A stretch of 64,000 nucleotides of DNA from Gracilaria gracilis (GCA_030374805.1 JARGSG010000231.1:434001-498000), one strand, 5' to 3'. Counted from the stretch's first letter, positions 32,001 through 45,172 are shown. A program made the numbers and translations. The notes: generated by a model from the letters alone, not told the origin.

Positions 32001-35000
32001 AGGCAGCATTTCAACATCTCTTGATCACCATAGACAAATGGAGTCGGGAGCTCTTGCCAAGCGCACTTGAAAAGAGGGGAAACGATTATGAAACTACGGG
32101 TCAACACTGGCCGGTTTCACGCGGTACTGGAGTTCATATTATGACTTCTCCGAGTTCGGCTTCAAGTCATCGTCATGTTCTTGAAGGCCAAAAGCATGAG
32201 GCATCGGACAAGGAACCGCTACCAACAGCATTAGCTTCATACGATGTCTGTCTACTTCTAAATAGAGTTTCCATAGAACTCAGAGATCGCGCCGAAATGC
32301 GATTGTTGACTGTCACAGCAAATCAGATTCAAGGGGAGGTAGTGAAAACTGGGAGGACAAACCTCAAAGCGCGTTTTTCTCTACAAAGCTGGTCTGTATC
32401 TGACGGAAGCCGAGGAAGTACTGCTGCATACAGGCGATTGGTTTACGCAGGTAACCTCTCTGGGTCAAAAGGTGTATCACCTCCTCAAAGCACTTCAGGA
32501 ACAAGTGACTCTCGGGGGCAAGAAAGGGATGAAGATCGGGACTTCATAACTATCAAATACGACCTTGACTTTCGAACAAGACACCAACGCGTTCAGCTAC
32601 ACTTCCTATCTCTCAATGTGGTTTGTGTGAGGGAGACATACATAACACTTGCCAGATATTTTCGGGGTGTTAGAGAATATGTCAAAACCCATCGTGTTAA
32701 GAAAAGGAATCTTCCACAAATTGATGAAGGGCTGCCCCATGGTGCAGAAGATGGCATTCGCAGAGAAAGCTCAAGGAATCATGAGATAGAAGGCCATCAA
32801 AGCGAATCGCAAGCCCTTCGCCATACCTACGTCGTCTCAGAGTTTGACGGGTTAAACTTTCAGCTCATAGCATCCGGGGGTGCTGTTGCTGTGTTCGAAA
32901 TGAGGGAAAGTAAGATTCAGTATCTTAATGAGGGAGGTGATACGGCGAGAGCATGGGGTGAATTCCGATATTTCTCTGTACGAGATCTGACATCACCCGT
33001 TCGAGAGCATATTTCAGCTGTATCTTACGAAAAACCAGTTCCTGCTATACAGCGAATGTTAGAACCAGACGGCGTATCCGATGAACATTGGGCAGGAAGC
33101 AATGATGAGTGGTGTCTAACTATTCCGCGGTCAAAGGGGGCAAAGTACGAACTGAGTGGGAATTTCAGAGGAATCAAGATCACGTTCCTGTACAGATTTT
33201 GTGATGTAATCTCGCAATACTTCAAGATATTATGGAAAGAAGTTGAACCAATTGTCGACCTGGTCATTGAGACAGAGCATGCTGCCCATAGTCAAACGAG
33301 GCTAGCTCAAGATTCCAAAGATGTACATCCATCAAATTTCGTTGTCAATCTTGTTCTGAACGATCTTACCCTCCGACTTCCACGTCACTCCGCCTGCGCG
33401 TCAGAAGCACTGAATATAGGTATCCAAGATATTGTCTATCAAATTTTGTAGAGGATGGAAGCAATAATAAGTGGAGTTGTCGTTTGACAGATGCTCAGTT
33501 TTCAGTCGAGTATGTTTTGCTTCATGGCGACCCGTCATGTCCTATTTCAGTTTCTTCTTCATTTCTTACAAACTTCATGGCAGACATCGTGGTCGGTGTT
33601 GGAAATGGAACTAATGGGAAAGGCGAAGGAGTCCCGATACGGAGCAGAAGAGAAGTTTGGTTCAAAGCTAACAGGGATGTTTTCTTAAGTTTGAGTGAAG
33701 CCCAGTATACGGTTCTGTACTTCGTGCTAACAGAAAACCTTGCAGAAGCTGTGACAGAACTTGATCTTTCCCTAGGCATGGACTGTCTGAAGGAAGAAGG
33801 ATTCCACAAGTTTCCAGACGCTGAAACAGGGAGAAATCAGGTAGAACACGCATTAACCCATTTGTCTGCGTCTGGTGCCAAGTACTCTGACGACGGGCAG
33901 CAACTGGAGAAGCTAAAGGACATTGGTTTGGAAACAATCGTGGCAATGGCCTCGTTTCCTTCATTGGTGCTTGAAATTTCTCGCGGGTGGGATGTGACTC
34001 GAGAATCTTGCAAAGTTCTGGGTGTTAGACTGAAGAACTTAAGAATGTTGGCCAAAAGGTTTGATCCACGTCGTTTGGTTGTAGAACTTGATGCACAACT
34101 GCTAGCCTTGGAAGATCTTAGACCAGAATCACGCCGTTTGTCATCGGAATTCGCTGTTCCTCTCGCATCGAGAAAAGGTATTGATCCTTCAATTGGTTTG
34201 GGAACGAACGACACGCACCAAAACCTCTCGATGGTTTACGATAAGGAGGGTGTAGATCGACCTGCCATTTTCCTCGGTTTGAGTAGTTTGCAGTTAGACA
34301 TTCCTCTTGACCTCTTCCGGGATTTGACCAATTTGGCGGTCCCAGGATGGCCGTTTCTTGAGTCATCAGCTTTTCCACCGGACTTTGTTTATCTTGGTCG
34401 AACACTCAACATCGTCCTGAGTAACACTCAGCTCCTGCTACGAACATACCAACATGATAGAGATCGTCGGGCTCTTGCAATGGTCGGTGAGTTTGAAGTG
34501 AAGATGGAATGGATGAGGAACACGGGAGCGAAAATCATATGTCTTGAAACGCGTCACATGGAGGTCTCTTGTAAACATGAAATCCGACCATTGGGAGAAG
34601 AGTATGATGTGTTCGGTGTCAAAAGTTTCTTTGCGCATCCCATCGAAGCTTCAACAACGCCTCTGTTATACCCTTCGGACCTCTCTGTGGAATATACCGG
34701 CCCGCTGGCTGATGAGAAAGGGTGCCGCCTGCGCCTGTCGTCTGAATCCGTTCTGTGTGTAGTGACGCGGGTGATATACCGCTTCTGCGTGCGATTGGAA
34801 CTGAAATAAGCCAGAAACAACAATCTTACTTATCACGAAGAGCCTGGAGACAGCCTTCTTTCCCGCCCGGGAAAGCCTCGATTCGAGTTGAACCAAAGGA
34901 ACAGCAGCGACGAATGGCCCTTGCGAGCATGAACGTTTCAATGGATATCTCGGCAGTGAGATGTTTGCTCTCCGATAACACAAGTGGTCAATTTGTTCCA

Positions 35001-38000
35001 GTTCTAGAAACCCAGATTTCCTCGTTGATGTTTAGTTCGCATGCTGGGAATATCACTGAGGTAGAGGGTGTGGCTTCCATAGATCTCTTCAATTCTCAAA
35101 AGGGATGGTGGGAACCAGCGTTAGAGCCGTGGCATCTTGCTGCAAGTATCAGCCATGGGCAAAGTGGCGCAAAGTCGTATATCATTCGGTCTGACAGTAG
35201 AGCTGACTTCAACATTACTCCGACGACGATCACAGCTATCTTGACTGTCCTAAGAACACTCTCAGCACCGGGAAGAACTGCGTCTTCGTCAACAGAGCCT
35301 CATCTCCAAAAGCTGTTTGTACGTGAGTCCGATTCAACCGACAGGCCCGCAGTAGCAGCATTCTTTGTTCGAAATGAGTTAGGCCTTCCCGTTAATGTGA
35401 ACTTACCTTCAACATCTCATCGAATTACGATCGCTCACGGTTCTGAAATTGAAGTCCAGGCCCAATGTGAAAGCCTCGTTTCCTCCGGAACTGAGAGAAG
35501 CAGAAGATCACGAGAATCAGCTTTGAGATGTTCTTTGACCATTCCGTCCTACTTTTCTAAGAACGTATCTGCTTCTGAAGTTGGGATCTTTCCTCTGGCC
35601 TTCTTTCCCACGAAGAGCAGAAGTGCAAATGAGGAAAGAAAAAAGCTCCCTGTTGTGTGGGAAGTGAAAATGAGCAAAGGCGTACCGCTCTGCATCCTAA
35701 GATCACAGTATCGGGTTCTGAATCAGACAAAGTGCCCAATGGAGGTTTTCGTTGCGAAGGATAGCAAAGGTGGACCAGAATTCAGAAATGCGGGCGAGGA
35801 TACCATCTTTCTTGACCCTGGGGAAGCGTTTGCTATTCCTGTGCATTACACAAAGAACGAAATCTCAGTTCGACCGATGAAGAGAACACTTGCAAGTAGA
35901 AGTCCTATCTTTGGATGGAGTTCGCCGATGCCAAGTACGAAATGGTTGCGTAGAGTTGCACGAGACTCGGATCGATTTAGAACTACTGGAGGGAAGGAAA
36001 CCCCCTACGTGCGATCGCAGTTTTTGGTGTGCAAAGCCCTCGACAAAGGGAGCTGTGACTTTTTCATAAAGCTGGAGCCCACATGCTCAATTGCACATGA
36101 ATCAGATAGGTCTTCCAAACGAAGCTGGATTGACATAGCTCTTCTGGCTCCAATCGTTCTAAAAAATGATCTCCCCGGATCTCTGTTCTACAAGGTGACA
36201 CAGAATGAAACAATGGAAAGTACCTATGCAGGGTCTTCGTATGATTACCAGGAGACAATCCTCGCTGCTGGGAGGATCCATTCCTTGGAAACCGAACATC
36301 TTCATTTTTCAGGAGAGAGTATGACTCCGTGCTTCCTTTCTTTGGCGTATGACAACTTACCGGGCTCCCGCAAGCAGGATAACTCTTGGATTCCGGAGTT
36401 TGGGAAGTCAGTTAATCTTCTTGATGTGGAGAGCGGACGAATCAAAGCAGTTTTGACTGCTCCTGGAACCAGAATGGCAGCTACAAGAGGAGTAAGAGAC
36501 TTGAGATGCTCCGTATCTTCCGAGAAATCGACCTCTGGAAATATCACGATTTCGGCGGGTGTATGGGTGCGAAACCGATCTGATACACCTTTAGAAGTAT
36601 GTAGCAGAAGCTCATTCTATGGTACAGGAAGTAACTCCATCATCCTTCGCAGTCGCCCGCCATTCGAAGAACCGGATGAGTACGTCTGTCTTGAAGGGCC
36701 ATATCTATCCCTTCGAATTCTGACTAACCTTCATGAAGCAATTACGCAAGAAGAGTTAGATCAAGTGAAATGGTGGACTACCCCGTCTTCATTATTAGAG
36801 ATGAAGAAACCAATCGCTGTCAACTTAACTGGAAGGTCTTTGATCTTGGAACTTGGAACCGCAGCTGGAGTAAGGGAGAACACTAGACTTGTTACCATTC
36901 GGAATGAGTCGTGGATACTAAATTGCACAACGACACCTTTACAATGGTGCCAGACAAGTGCCCTTGACGCTCACGGAAACTGTCCCACTCGGTACGCTAG
37001 AATTCTGAAACCTGGCGGAGCGAACGCTGTGCATTGGGAAACAAAGTCCTCGTCTTTCAAGGCAGTTCATCTTCGTGTAACTGAAGAACATGGTCATAGT
37101 GATTGGATTTGGTCACCGGCTGTTCCTCTGAACATCGGTTTCTCAAGAGAGCTACCGGCGAAGATGTATCGCCCAAAAACACATGAGCAGTATATTGCAA
37201 GAGTCGACTCTAAAAAGATTGGAAGGGGTTCAAGGGCCCTGGTAATTCTTCCCGAAGACAGGCAAAACCCGCCCTACAGGATCGTGAACCTATGCAAAGA
37301 ACGAGCTGTCGCATTCTCGCAGCTTGGATCACATGAAAGACCATGGCTTGTTCGGGCAAGCAAGAGCACTCGGTATTCTTGGGATGATCCTTTGTCGCCA
37401 CCTGACATGAGAAAGCTATCTATAAGGATTCTTGAGAAAGAGGATTTGCGCACAGCTAGAAGCGGGTTGGCTCCAGTCCATGATCTCGCTGTTCTCAGTA
37501 TTGATATCGTTGGGGAACGGGCAATGGTTCTGTCTGAAGGGTATGAGCCAAATGTATGCGTTAATGTTGCTGTGGAAGGTGCGACGAAGATTGTCACATT
37601 CTCCGATGCTGGAGATGAAAACCAACCCGTTTCGGAGGTGTCTAGGGATGAAAGACGAGTTCGCCGTAATTCCGGTTTGGGCTCTGGGGAACAGGTACCG
37701 GTCGTAGCCTGGGATGAAATTGGCCATTCCCCGGAAAAAGTTATGTCTTCGACTGCTCAGTACGTGAATGATGCTTCGATTGCGTCTCTGTGTGATTACC
37801 CACTGAAGGATAAGAAACCAGATGAAAAGGTTTACTCCACTAGCGATGGGCGTGTCAATGCCTCCATCTTCTTGAACTCTATTGGTGTTTCTCTCATTGA
37901 TGCTGAACCTATAGAACTTGTATACATCCGGGCAAAGGGTATTCTTGTGAACGTTGAGAGCAGCCACTTAACTCAAAATGGATCTGCTCATATTCAAGGA

Positions 38001-40697
38001 TTTCAAGTCGATAATCAGTTGCATCAAACCTTGTACCCTGTATTACTATCTGTGACTAACCCACCGAATGACATGGAACGCTCTTTCGCGGATGAACCAC
38101 ACGCTGAGTCTGGTGCAATTGCCGTGACTTTTCAGCGGGCACTGACTAATGACGATATCATTATGATCAAGAGCTTCCAGGCTGCCGTCAACCCTTTTCA
38201 TTTGAGCCTAGAAGACAAACTTGTTACAAAACTAATTCGTTTTCTTGCGGACACTTCTATCGTCGGGAACCAATCTCCCTTGGATGCCAATAGCAAACTT
38301 GATGAAGATCTTCGAACGTTCCGATCGATTCTCCCTGAGGTAGGTAGGTTCAGCGAAACGCAAGCAAGCAAAAGGCAAATTGGAAGTCTTTCATCTTCAA
38401 GACGTATCTACGTGCACGACTTCAAGATCAATAGCTCTGTTCTTCGCCTTACGTCAGTGGGAAGTGGCGCGGCTGTCGCCAAGGCAGCTGGAGTTGGTCT
38501 AACAGCCAGCACGATTTTGGGTCTCGTCTTAAACGTTGAGAACTGCGAGTTCCAGCTGGCTCCTCTTGAAGTACAGAATGTGTTCGACTCTTTGCATCAC
38601 TTTTCAGTTCTGGTGAAGGAGTATTATGTGTCGCAGCTCAGCAACCAGAGAATGAAACTTCTGGCTTCAAACGCACTCATGGGAAATCCAGCGGCCCTTT
38701 TTGATGCTGTCGGTACAGGTGCGAAAGATTTTCTCAATGAGTCTGGGAAGGCGAAAGGTTCTGCTGAGTTCATAGCAAGTGTTGGTCGAGGATCTAAATC
38801 TTTAGTAAGTCATACAGTGGGTGGGATCATGGAATCCGTCAGCAGCATTCCCCGGGCAGTATCTTCCGGTCTAGAGAAAGCCGTTGGTGATAATGCATAT
38901 CTAGCGGAACGGCAAAGGATTCGCACAGGAAGCGGGCAACGGAATCAAGCATCGAGGAATCCTGCTCAAGGGTTTGCCACGGGAGCTCTTTCTTTTGCTC
39001 ACGGTATCTCCTCTGGGGTCACAGGTTTTATTCGAGAGCCTGTTCAAGGCGCAAAGCAAGGCGGTGCGGGAGGGCTTTTGAAAGGCATTGGCAAAGCCTT
39101 CATTGGTGGCGTTGCCAAGCCTGTCGCGGGGGCAATTGATTTAGTCACAGAGCCTGCTGCCGGATTATCACGACAGATTGTAGATGATCGCTCTTGGAAC
39201 GCGGCGGTACCCGAAAGACCACCCAGGGCGTTTCGAGGCCAAAGCAAGCGCCTGGATGTGTATGATCGCCGACATGCTGTAGGTGTATGCCTCTTCAAGT
39301 CTGTGCAATCGTACAACAACTTACCTCTAGATACTGACTTGATCGATTGGGTGGAGTTAAGTGAACGTGAGGAAAGATGTAGCAGCGATGCGGATTTGTG
39401 GGCATGGTCGATTATCAGGCAATTCGCGAGAAGCATGCCAGGTTGGAAGAAGAAGTTGGAGGGTTCACAGAGGGGTTCACGGGCAGGATCGAGTTTGGAA
39501 ACGCGTGTCGAGAAGACGAGAGCAGCTCTCATCACAGAGTCAGATGTAATAATAGCGACTCTGGATTGCAAGCTTGTGGCTTGGATTGCACTTTGGGCGG
39601 ATGCGAAGTACGATGTGTGGAGCGACGGGAAAGATGTAGTTCTTTCTGGACAAATGGTCGAGAGCGGCGGGGACAATGTTCGAAGTACTATGGGTGCTGG
39701 AAGTATCGTGAATGCTCCTTGGGACGTACCGAATGTGGAAAGAAAGCGACGACCGCGAGTTGGAGAACGATTCGAGGAGCGCATAGCTTGTGGTTCTTCC
39801 GCTGCAAGTGACGATGTACGACAGCGTCTCTCGAAAGTGGTGCAACGACTGCAAGAAGAACGAGAAGGGAAGCAAGAAATGTGGTCTGGAATCGATAGCG
39901 CGTCTCGGAGTCAGGAACTACTGGCTCTCAACAGCGCCGTTGGTGATAACAACATGATAGAACTCCGTGGGGGAAGAAGAACTTCTGCGGGAGCATCAGA
40001 TCTGGGGCGGTTAGGACGTCCCGTTGGTGGAGGATGGCGAAATCGGGATGAGAAGAAACAGAAACAGCGCAGCTCAGCAAGTTTAGAACGCACAGTCCGC
40101 AAGCTGGTTAAGACAAGCTCTCGACGTGGTGAGAGATCTGGGGGTTTGCGGTTTGTGGTAGCGAACAGACTGGAGGGAAACATGATCCTCGTTGTGCGAG
40201 AGGGACGGTTAGATGGCACTACTTGGGGTGGGGAACTCGCGAAAGAAATCGAAGGGTTTGATGCACAGGTTGTGGAAACTGAACGAGCGGAGGAAGGCGT
40301 AGAAGTTACGGGGTGTGTGGTTTATGACATTTTGAACGCGCAGAGGCAACGAATCGGGGAGGTTGTGGTTGAGTTGTTTTGCGGAAAAGATGGAGCGGCG
40401 TCTTTCACAACGAAAGCTAGTCATGGATTCCATGCGGACTTTGAGAAAGAAGGGAGACATGGAGCTTTTGTGTTCCATATCAGGGAAAGCCTTAGGGACG
40501 TTGTTCCTGCCCGAATTGACCGTGATGGTCGTGGTGATGGTGTCGGGAGCTCAGCGAATGTTCCTGGCGAAGGTGTTACTGATGAACGCATGGTGCAGCA
40601 GTTGGTCGATATTGGGTTTGGTCTTGAAGATGCCGTGGTTGCCCTTGCACAGGCTGAAGGTGACATGGTGAAGGCAGTGGACTTGTTGACAAAGTAG
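29063..40697 (+). CDS. VPS13: VPS13-family bridge-like lipid transfer protein (three exons)
   Basis: VPS13 proteins channel bulk lipid between membranes at contact sites. Proposed exons: 29063-33419, 33452-34770 and 34815-40697, about 3850 residues. The chorein N-terminus is clear (MLESVLADVLTRVLGQYLEG, then LVELRGVALRPEAL). A long repetitive beta-groove follows. The adaptor-binding/SHR-BD region lies in exon 3. Its last third has the APT1/ATG2-like C-terminal block (FAHGISSGVTGFIREPVQGA, KGIGKAFIGGVAKPVAG). The final 40 residues are a UBA domain (VQQLVDIGFGLEDAVVALA). Exon 1 and 2 frames join at donor G|GTATCC with acceptor at 33451 or 33490. Exons 2 and 3 join at donor 34771 or 34789 and acceptor 34814. 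All choices keep frame. Splice choices are by eye and the introns would be 26-71 bases. Kinase upstream is in tandem. Confidence 0.9.
33420..33451 (+). other. Probable short intron 1 of VPS13 (alternative end 33490)
   Basis: Exon 1 reads out to a stop at 33451 and the homologous sequence resumes in another frame. Donor G|GTATCC at 33420; acceptor TTTTGTAG at 33451 (32 bases) or TTTGACAG at 33490 (71 bases). Both restore the frame. The shorter choice keeps 13 extra codons, including KWSCRLTD, which reads like normal VPS13 sequence. Confidence 0.45.
34771..34814 (+). other. Probable short intron 2 of VPS13
   Basis: Donor CGG|GTGATA at 34771 with acceptor AAGCCAG at 34814 (44 bases), or donor TGC|GTGCGA at 34789 with the same acceptor (26 bases). 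Both keep the frame. The middle exon would otherwise end at a TAA at 34807-34809. Confidence 0.45.
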
Positions 40698-42727
40698 TTG
40701 ATTGTCCATCTGTTCTTCCTGTTCTTCAATGTGGACTTAATGTTCTATTTGCTCTTCAAACTTGAAGCAGTTATTTGGCTTTGGCCCCGTAGTGCATAAC
40801 GTGGCTACCATTGGTCAGGCTGCCGTCGGTACCTTGCTGATCGCAATCCGCACAGCTTCCTTTGGCTTACCCTGCACGCCATCAGAGACATTGCTACAGC
40901 GTCAGCGCCGCGCCTTCGTGGCCATTATGATCAATAAACGCTTGCAAATGGCCCCGCCACTACCTAAAGGACTATGGTCTCTGCTTTTTACGTCTCATTC
41001 AGTTGTTGTTCAATGAAATCTGAAGCAGAGTTCCACAGCCTATCTCCGTCGGGTTCAAAGCGCTTGCATTCTGAAATATATCAACGGTACCTCATCGCTG
41101 ACGAAAGCCTTATAAACGAAAACTCTACGCACGTCATATACCTTTCTTACGCGGGCACTGCTTCCTCTCCAACATCTAGTGTGAGTTTTGTTTGTGGATT
41201 CCGTTCCTCTACGTTCTCTCATGAAGATTGTGCACGATCCGAAAACGCAAGCACAACAACAACGACAGAAACTATTACGCGAGTACATAACTGGCAACGG
41301 CGCGAGCATGCTGGCCAACAGAGAGCATTACATAAGATATTGTGTATCAAAGACTCAGAATCTTTGAGCAAACGCGTGCACATCTTTCTGGCTCACTTCA
41401 AGTGTCGAATGGCGCAAGTTTCGAAACGTAGATACGACCATGCTCTCTTCCGTTTTCATTGTCCGGTCAGAAGTGAAAATCACTTCATGTTCCCATATGA
41501 TAGGGCGCCGGCGAATGTACGCACTATATCATATATTATATACATGGAGTCCAAACCACGAGGCTCTTCACAGTGTGAAGTTCACACTGACACCCACAGC
41601 CACTGTTGACACTTGTCGCGGTGTTGTTCGTGTACTGTGCAAGAATTACCCCGAAGAGGGGGCACTACGAGTACTCCTGTACTGGGCCTGTGGTCCACTG
41701 GGAATACACGTCCAGATCTGCACGTTGTTTAGTATCAAAGCTGTTAATCGAAGTGGAGGTGTTCTTGCTTCCTGGAAGTGCTTGCGTACGGCAGAAGGTA
41801 AAATTGGTTGGCTCTTAGGACACATTTTGCCAATTGTTCCATGCTCCTTGTCCAATGAGAGCTGTGGATCTGTAAGATGGCAGCTTGCGCCTGCTATGGA
41901 AGATGATGCAGTAAAGAAAAAGTAACAAAACATGCTCGTGGATGCTCAACCCCAATACGGGTGTATGTACACTCGCAAGGGCACCAACTGTGACCCAAGT
42001 TCAGTTTCATAATCACTCAAATTGGGATGAAGCTCGCAACGAAATGGGAACTCAACAACAACTCTGTGTGGCACGAATACAGCAGCATCGCCATCTCAGT
42101 CAAGCCAGCAGCTCCCCGAATGATTCTGCACCTGCAGCATCAGCCCAGCAGCATCTGACTGCTTTGCGATTAACATGATTGGGAAAAGCTATATATGAGT
42201 AACGCCCTTAACCCAAGTGCCATTGGGGTATGTCCTTTGTGCGCAGCACATCGTTTACCACTTTTTGTTGAGCCTGTCCCGAAATTTGAGTCTACAAACA
42301 ACCAAAGTACACGTCTATGTATCTAAAGTTACTTAGTAATGACCTCTTAATGGTGGTTTTTTGAAACCTTCATTCTACAATGATTTATTTCACATTATCA
42401 ATATCTGTAACAGGGTAAGAAAGAAACTGCATGCCCAAGGATAGTTACAATTGGTCGAGCAGCGTTGAGATTTCTCACTCCGCGCAAATGTGCAGTCCCG
42501 CTCGCGAGACTCCCTTCACCTGAGTCATCTTGACAAGTAGCATTTCAACAGTCCTCTCCCCTCTTTTGTGAACATGCCAAAAGCCAAAACCAACGCTTGT
42601 GTGAGAATCAGCTGAGCCACCCTACAGACAAATAGGCGGCCCTCAGCGACTAGTACCACCAACAATCCCCAACCAACGCCTGACTTCCTTTCGTCGTGTA
42701 AAAAGTGTGGCACTCGGAGTGGTCGCT

Positions 42728-43096
42728 ATGGCACAACCATCTTCGCTCCAACGGTTTGTGTACAGAAAGCATCCCTTTGGGCTGTGGGGCTGTATTCTTC
42801 TCACACTGCGCTCAGTCGCCGCTGCTCTACCCCCTCCAAAACATGCGAGTGCGCGCCTTTCGCCGTTGCTACATGTCTTCTTTCCAACTTCAACGATCTT
42901 TGGCCTTGTCTGCCTGTCCCAGTTGGCAACGCTGCTTTCATCTCGCCATCGCCTTTTTGCCGATGCCATAGGCGGCTTCAGAAGTTGGCGAACGCCCTCT
43001 AGATCTCAATGGTTCTCGAGCTTGACCACTAAAGAGGCATTTCAGGGCCGTCTTAAAGGGGTTATCTGTGCGCTTCGTACAACATTCCGCAAATAA
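42728..43096 (+). CDS. Possible small hydrophobic protein
   Basis: A 122-codon frame from ATG at 42728 (GCTATGGCA). It contains two moderately hydrophobic stretches (GLWGCILLTLRSVAAAL and PTSTIFGLVCLSQLATLL) and basic residues around them. Not recognised, no promoter signal seen. It may be a chance ORF. Confidence 0.25.
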   Translation: MAQPSSLQRFVYRKHPFGLWGCILLTLRSVAAALPPPKHASARLSPLLHVFFPTSTIFGLVCLSQLATLLSSRHRLFADAIGGFRSWRTPSRSQWFSSLTTKEAFQGRLKGVICALRTTFRK

Positions 43097-43291
43097 TCTT
43101 TTTTTTCTAGTCCTCTCTCAAGCATCATGGTCATCTTGTAGTTGGTGCAGTTGCATGCAAGATTGAGTTTGACACATCCACGAATGAGACCATTCGTTCG
43201 ATTATGAGTTCGCTTATATCGTTCATTTCGATCTCCAGAGCACATTTTCAACTCCCAAAGGGAACATCCCCATGGGAACAACGCCCTGTTG

Positions 43292-43312
43292 CTACTGTAC
43301 AGTGTACAGTAG
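43292..43312. repeat. 21-bp palindrome
   Basis: CTACTGTACA and TGTACAGTAG are perfect complements around one central G. Confidence 0.8.
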
Positions 43313-44086
43313 TGTGTACACAACAACTTGTTTCCGTTGAAGGGCATGTCCACTTATATCACCTTGTCACGCATTGCAAATTACGATTACTTTGAGTAAG
43401 TTCTACATGCTGCCACATTTCGGTGCGGAAGAGCGCAAGTCTCACTTGTCCGCCGCACCCTACGCCTCCCGCCGTATTTAGTCCTGGCTCAGCTTTTGCA
43501 CCGCATCTGCACCTTTTTCTCGCAACCAAGCTTTTGAGACAGTTTTTGTATCTGCCTCTCCTGTCAAGATGCGGTATACACGACGTGCGGCCAGGGGTCA
43601 CCTTCCCCGGTCTGTCGGTCTTTCAAAAAGTCCAAAAAGGAAAAGAGAACCAGCAAGTACCGGGGTGATACACGTACACGATTGTTGCATATGGTCCGAG
43701 TTGTCATTCTCTCTATCTACTATTTCCATGCCCCTCTCTCTACAGTGCTCCGCATCATTGCCCAAATCAGCAATCTCTGTGCCAATACTTGTTCGTGTAC
43801 CCTAGCAATTGTACACTCGGAAAAGAAAAACCCCTTCTCTGTTTCTGTGGTTTGGTTTAAAATGGGCTGTACAAGATGGCACCAAAGAGTGGAATAATGG
43901 GAGTTTACCTGTGATACACACAGCATGAGAGTTGGAAGATGGGGATCATCCCCACGGGATCATCCAAAAATTGGTCACTTCGGCACTTACCTCAGTGTCG
44001 GGGTACCACCGTGCTGTGTAACAGAGCACATGAGGCGCTACCGGAGATACCGGAGACGTGTGTCCAATTTTGAGCCATATCCATAA

Positions 44087-44095
44087 TATAAAAGG
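44087..44095 (+). promoter_or_regulatory. TATA box (TATAAAAGG)
   Basis: Stands about 104 bases before the ATG of the Cys-rich secreted protein. It matches the TATAAAAGGC at 6633 in both sequence and distance to the ATG. Confidence 0.6.
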
Positions 44096-44190
44096 CGCTG
44101 ACCCACTTTGCAAGTCCTACGGACAAACGCCAGTTCCATTTCAACAACCTTCATTTTATCAAGACCAGAAAACTCATCAGCTCATTCACC

Positions 44191-45172
44191 ATGTTCTGCT
44201 ATTCACGGCATTCGAGGTTCGACTATCTTATCGTTACCGTCATTCTTATCCTGTGCAGCAAGCATATCGCAGCTGCAGCACCTGAACAAGAGCTGAATTC
44301 CACTAAGATCGCCAACAGAACGCAGCTACAACCGATTGCTAAAGCCCAATCGTGTATGACGAGCTCAGATTGTAAGTCTCTCCCAACTTCAAAACTATAC
44401 AACGCATCGTCAAAAATAAAATTCTGACAATCGTTGCAATTCTTCTGAGACAGGTTCTGGTTCTTGTCAATGTTCTACGGACACTTGCTACGACTCAAAA
44501 GTGTTTGCAACCGAAGTTAATAAATGCAGGGCATGCTTCGACGATGACGATTGTGTAGCAGAAAAATGCATTGAAGTCGGTAGCACGGGATTCTGTGGCG
44601 ATTGTGCTACAGATGCTGTTCGGAAATCTGAACAGGTCTGCCGACCCAAGAATCAACCATTACCTATTGCTGAGAATGGACTGCAACCACCGGACTGCGT
44701 GGAGACGAAGTGGTTGAAGGATAATGGCTTCAGTCATGGCATTCTCCGACAGCGAAAGGTATCGAAGACGTTGTGCATGGATGGACTACCGTGCGGCACA
44801 GAGGGTCATTTGCTTCGTTCCTGCAGCAAGGCCGGAGATTGTCAGATGGTGACGTACAAGCAGTTGTGCCAGATGACGGGTGATTGCACGGTGAAATACA
44901 CGGAGGTATCGCGTCTGAGCGCGGCAATGGACTGGTCTATGGTGAGAATGGAGACGTGCGGCGTCAGTGGGATGAGTGTGAGCCTGACTAGTTTGAGCGT
45001 CAGACCGGACGGAGGGGACCTAGGATTGAGCCATTTGGTGGCCGGACTTGGAGAGAAGCTCATTTCTGCGGGGCTGGGGCACGAGCTCGACCGAATCATT
45101 CTGTTGTGGGATGACCTTGCGACGAACGCTGAACATCTGCTGAGAACCGCGTGGACAGTGTCTGTGAACTGA
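44191..45172 (+). CDS. Secreted cysteine-rich protein (two exons)
   Basis: Exons 44191-44371 and 44454-45172 with an 82-base intron (donor T|GTAAGT, acceptor GACAG|GT), giving 299 residues. The signal peptide is clear: FDYLIVTVILILCSKHIAAAA. Mature residues about 55-110 are dense in Cys with short spacing (CMTSSDCSGSCQCSTDTC, CRACFDDDDCVAEKC, FCGDCATD), typical of a small disulfide-rich extracellular domain. A second, sparser Cys region follows (LCMDGLPCG, CSKAGDCQ, LCQMTGDCTV) and a C-terminal 70 residues lack Cys. Two Asn-X-Ser/Thr sites precede the Cys cluster. Not assigned to a family. Splicing is well supported because the Cys pattern continues across the junction. A TATA box is at 44087. 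Confidence 0.7.

Larger units (their letters stand above)
40698..44086. other. Gene-poor region downstream of VPS13
   Basis: No recognised gene over 3.4 kb. One frame at 42728-43096 is listed separately. A 21-base palindrome is at 43292-43312. The rest shows only short, unrelated open frames. Confidence 0.4.

Noticed and set aside
28643-40697. VPS13 as three separate genes
   Set aside because: The three long frames carry consecutive parts of one VPS13 protein, and GT-AG joins restore the frame at both breaks. The reading frame upstream of 29063 (from 28643) is open by chance; the chorein domain starts at the ATG at 29063.
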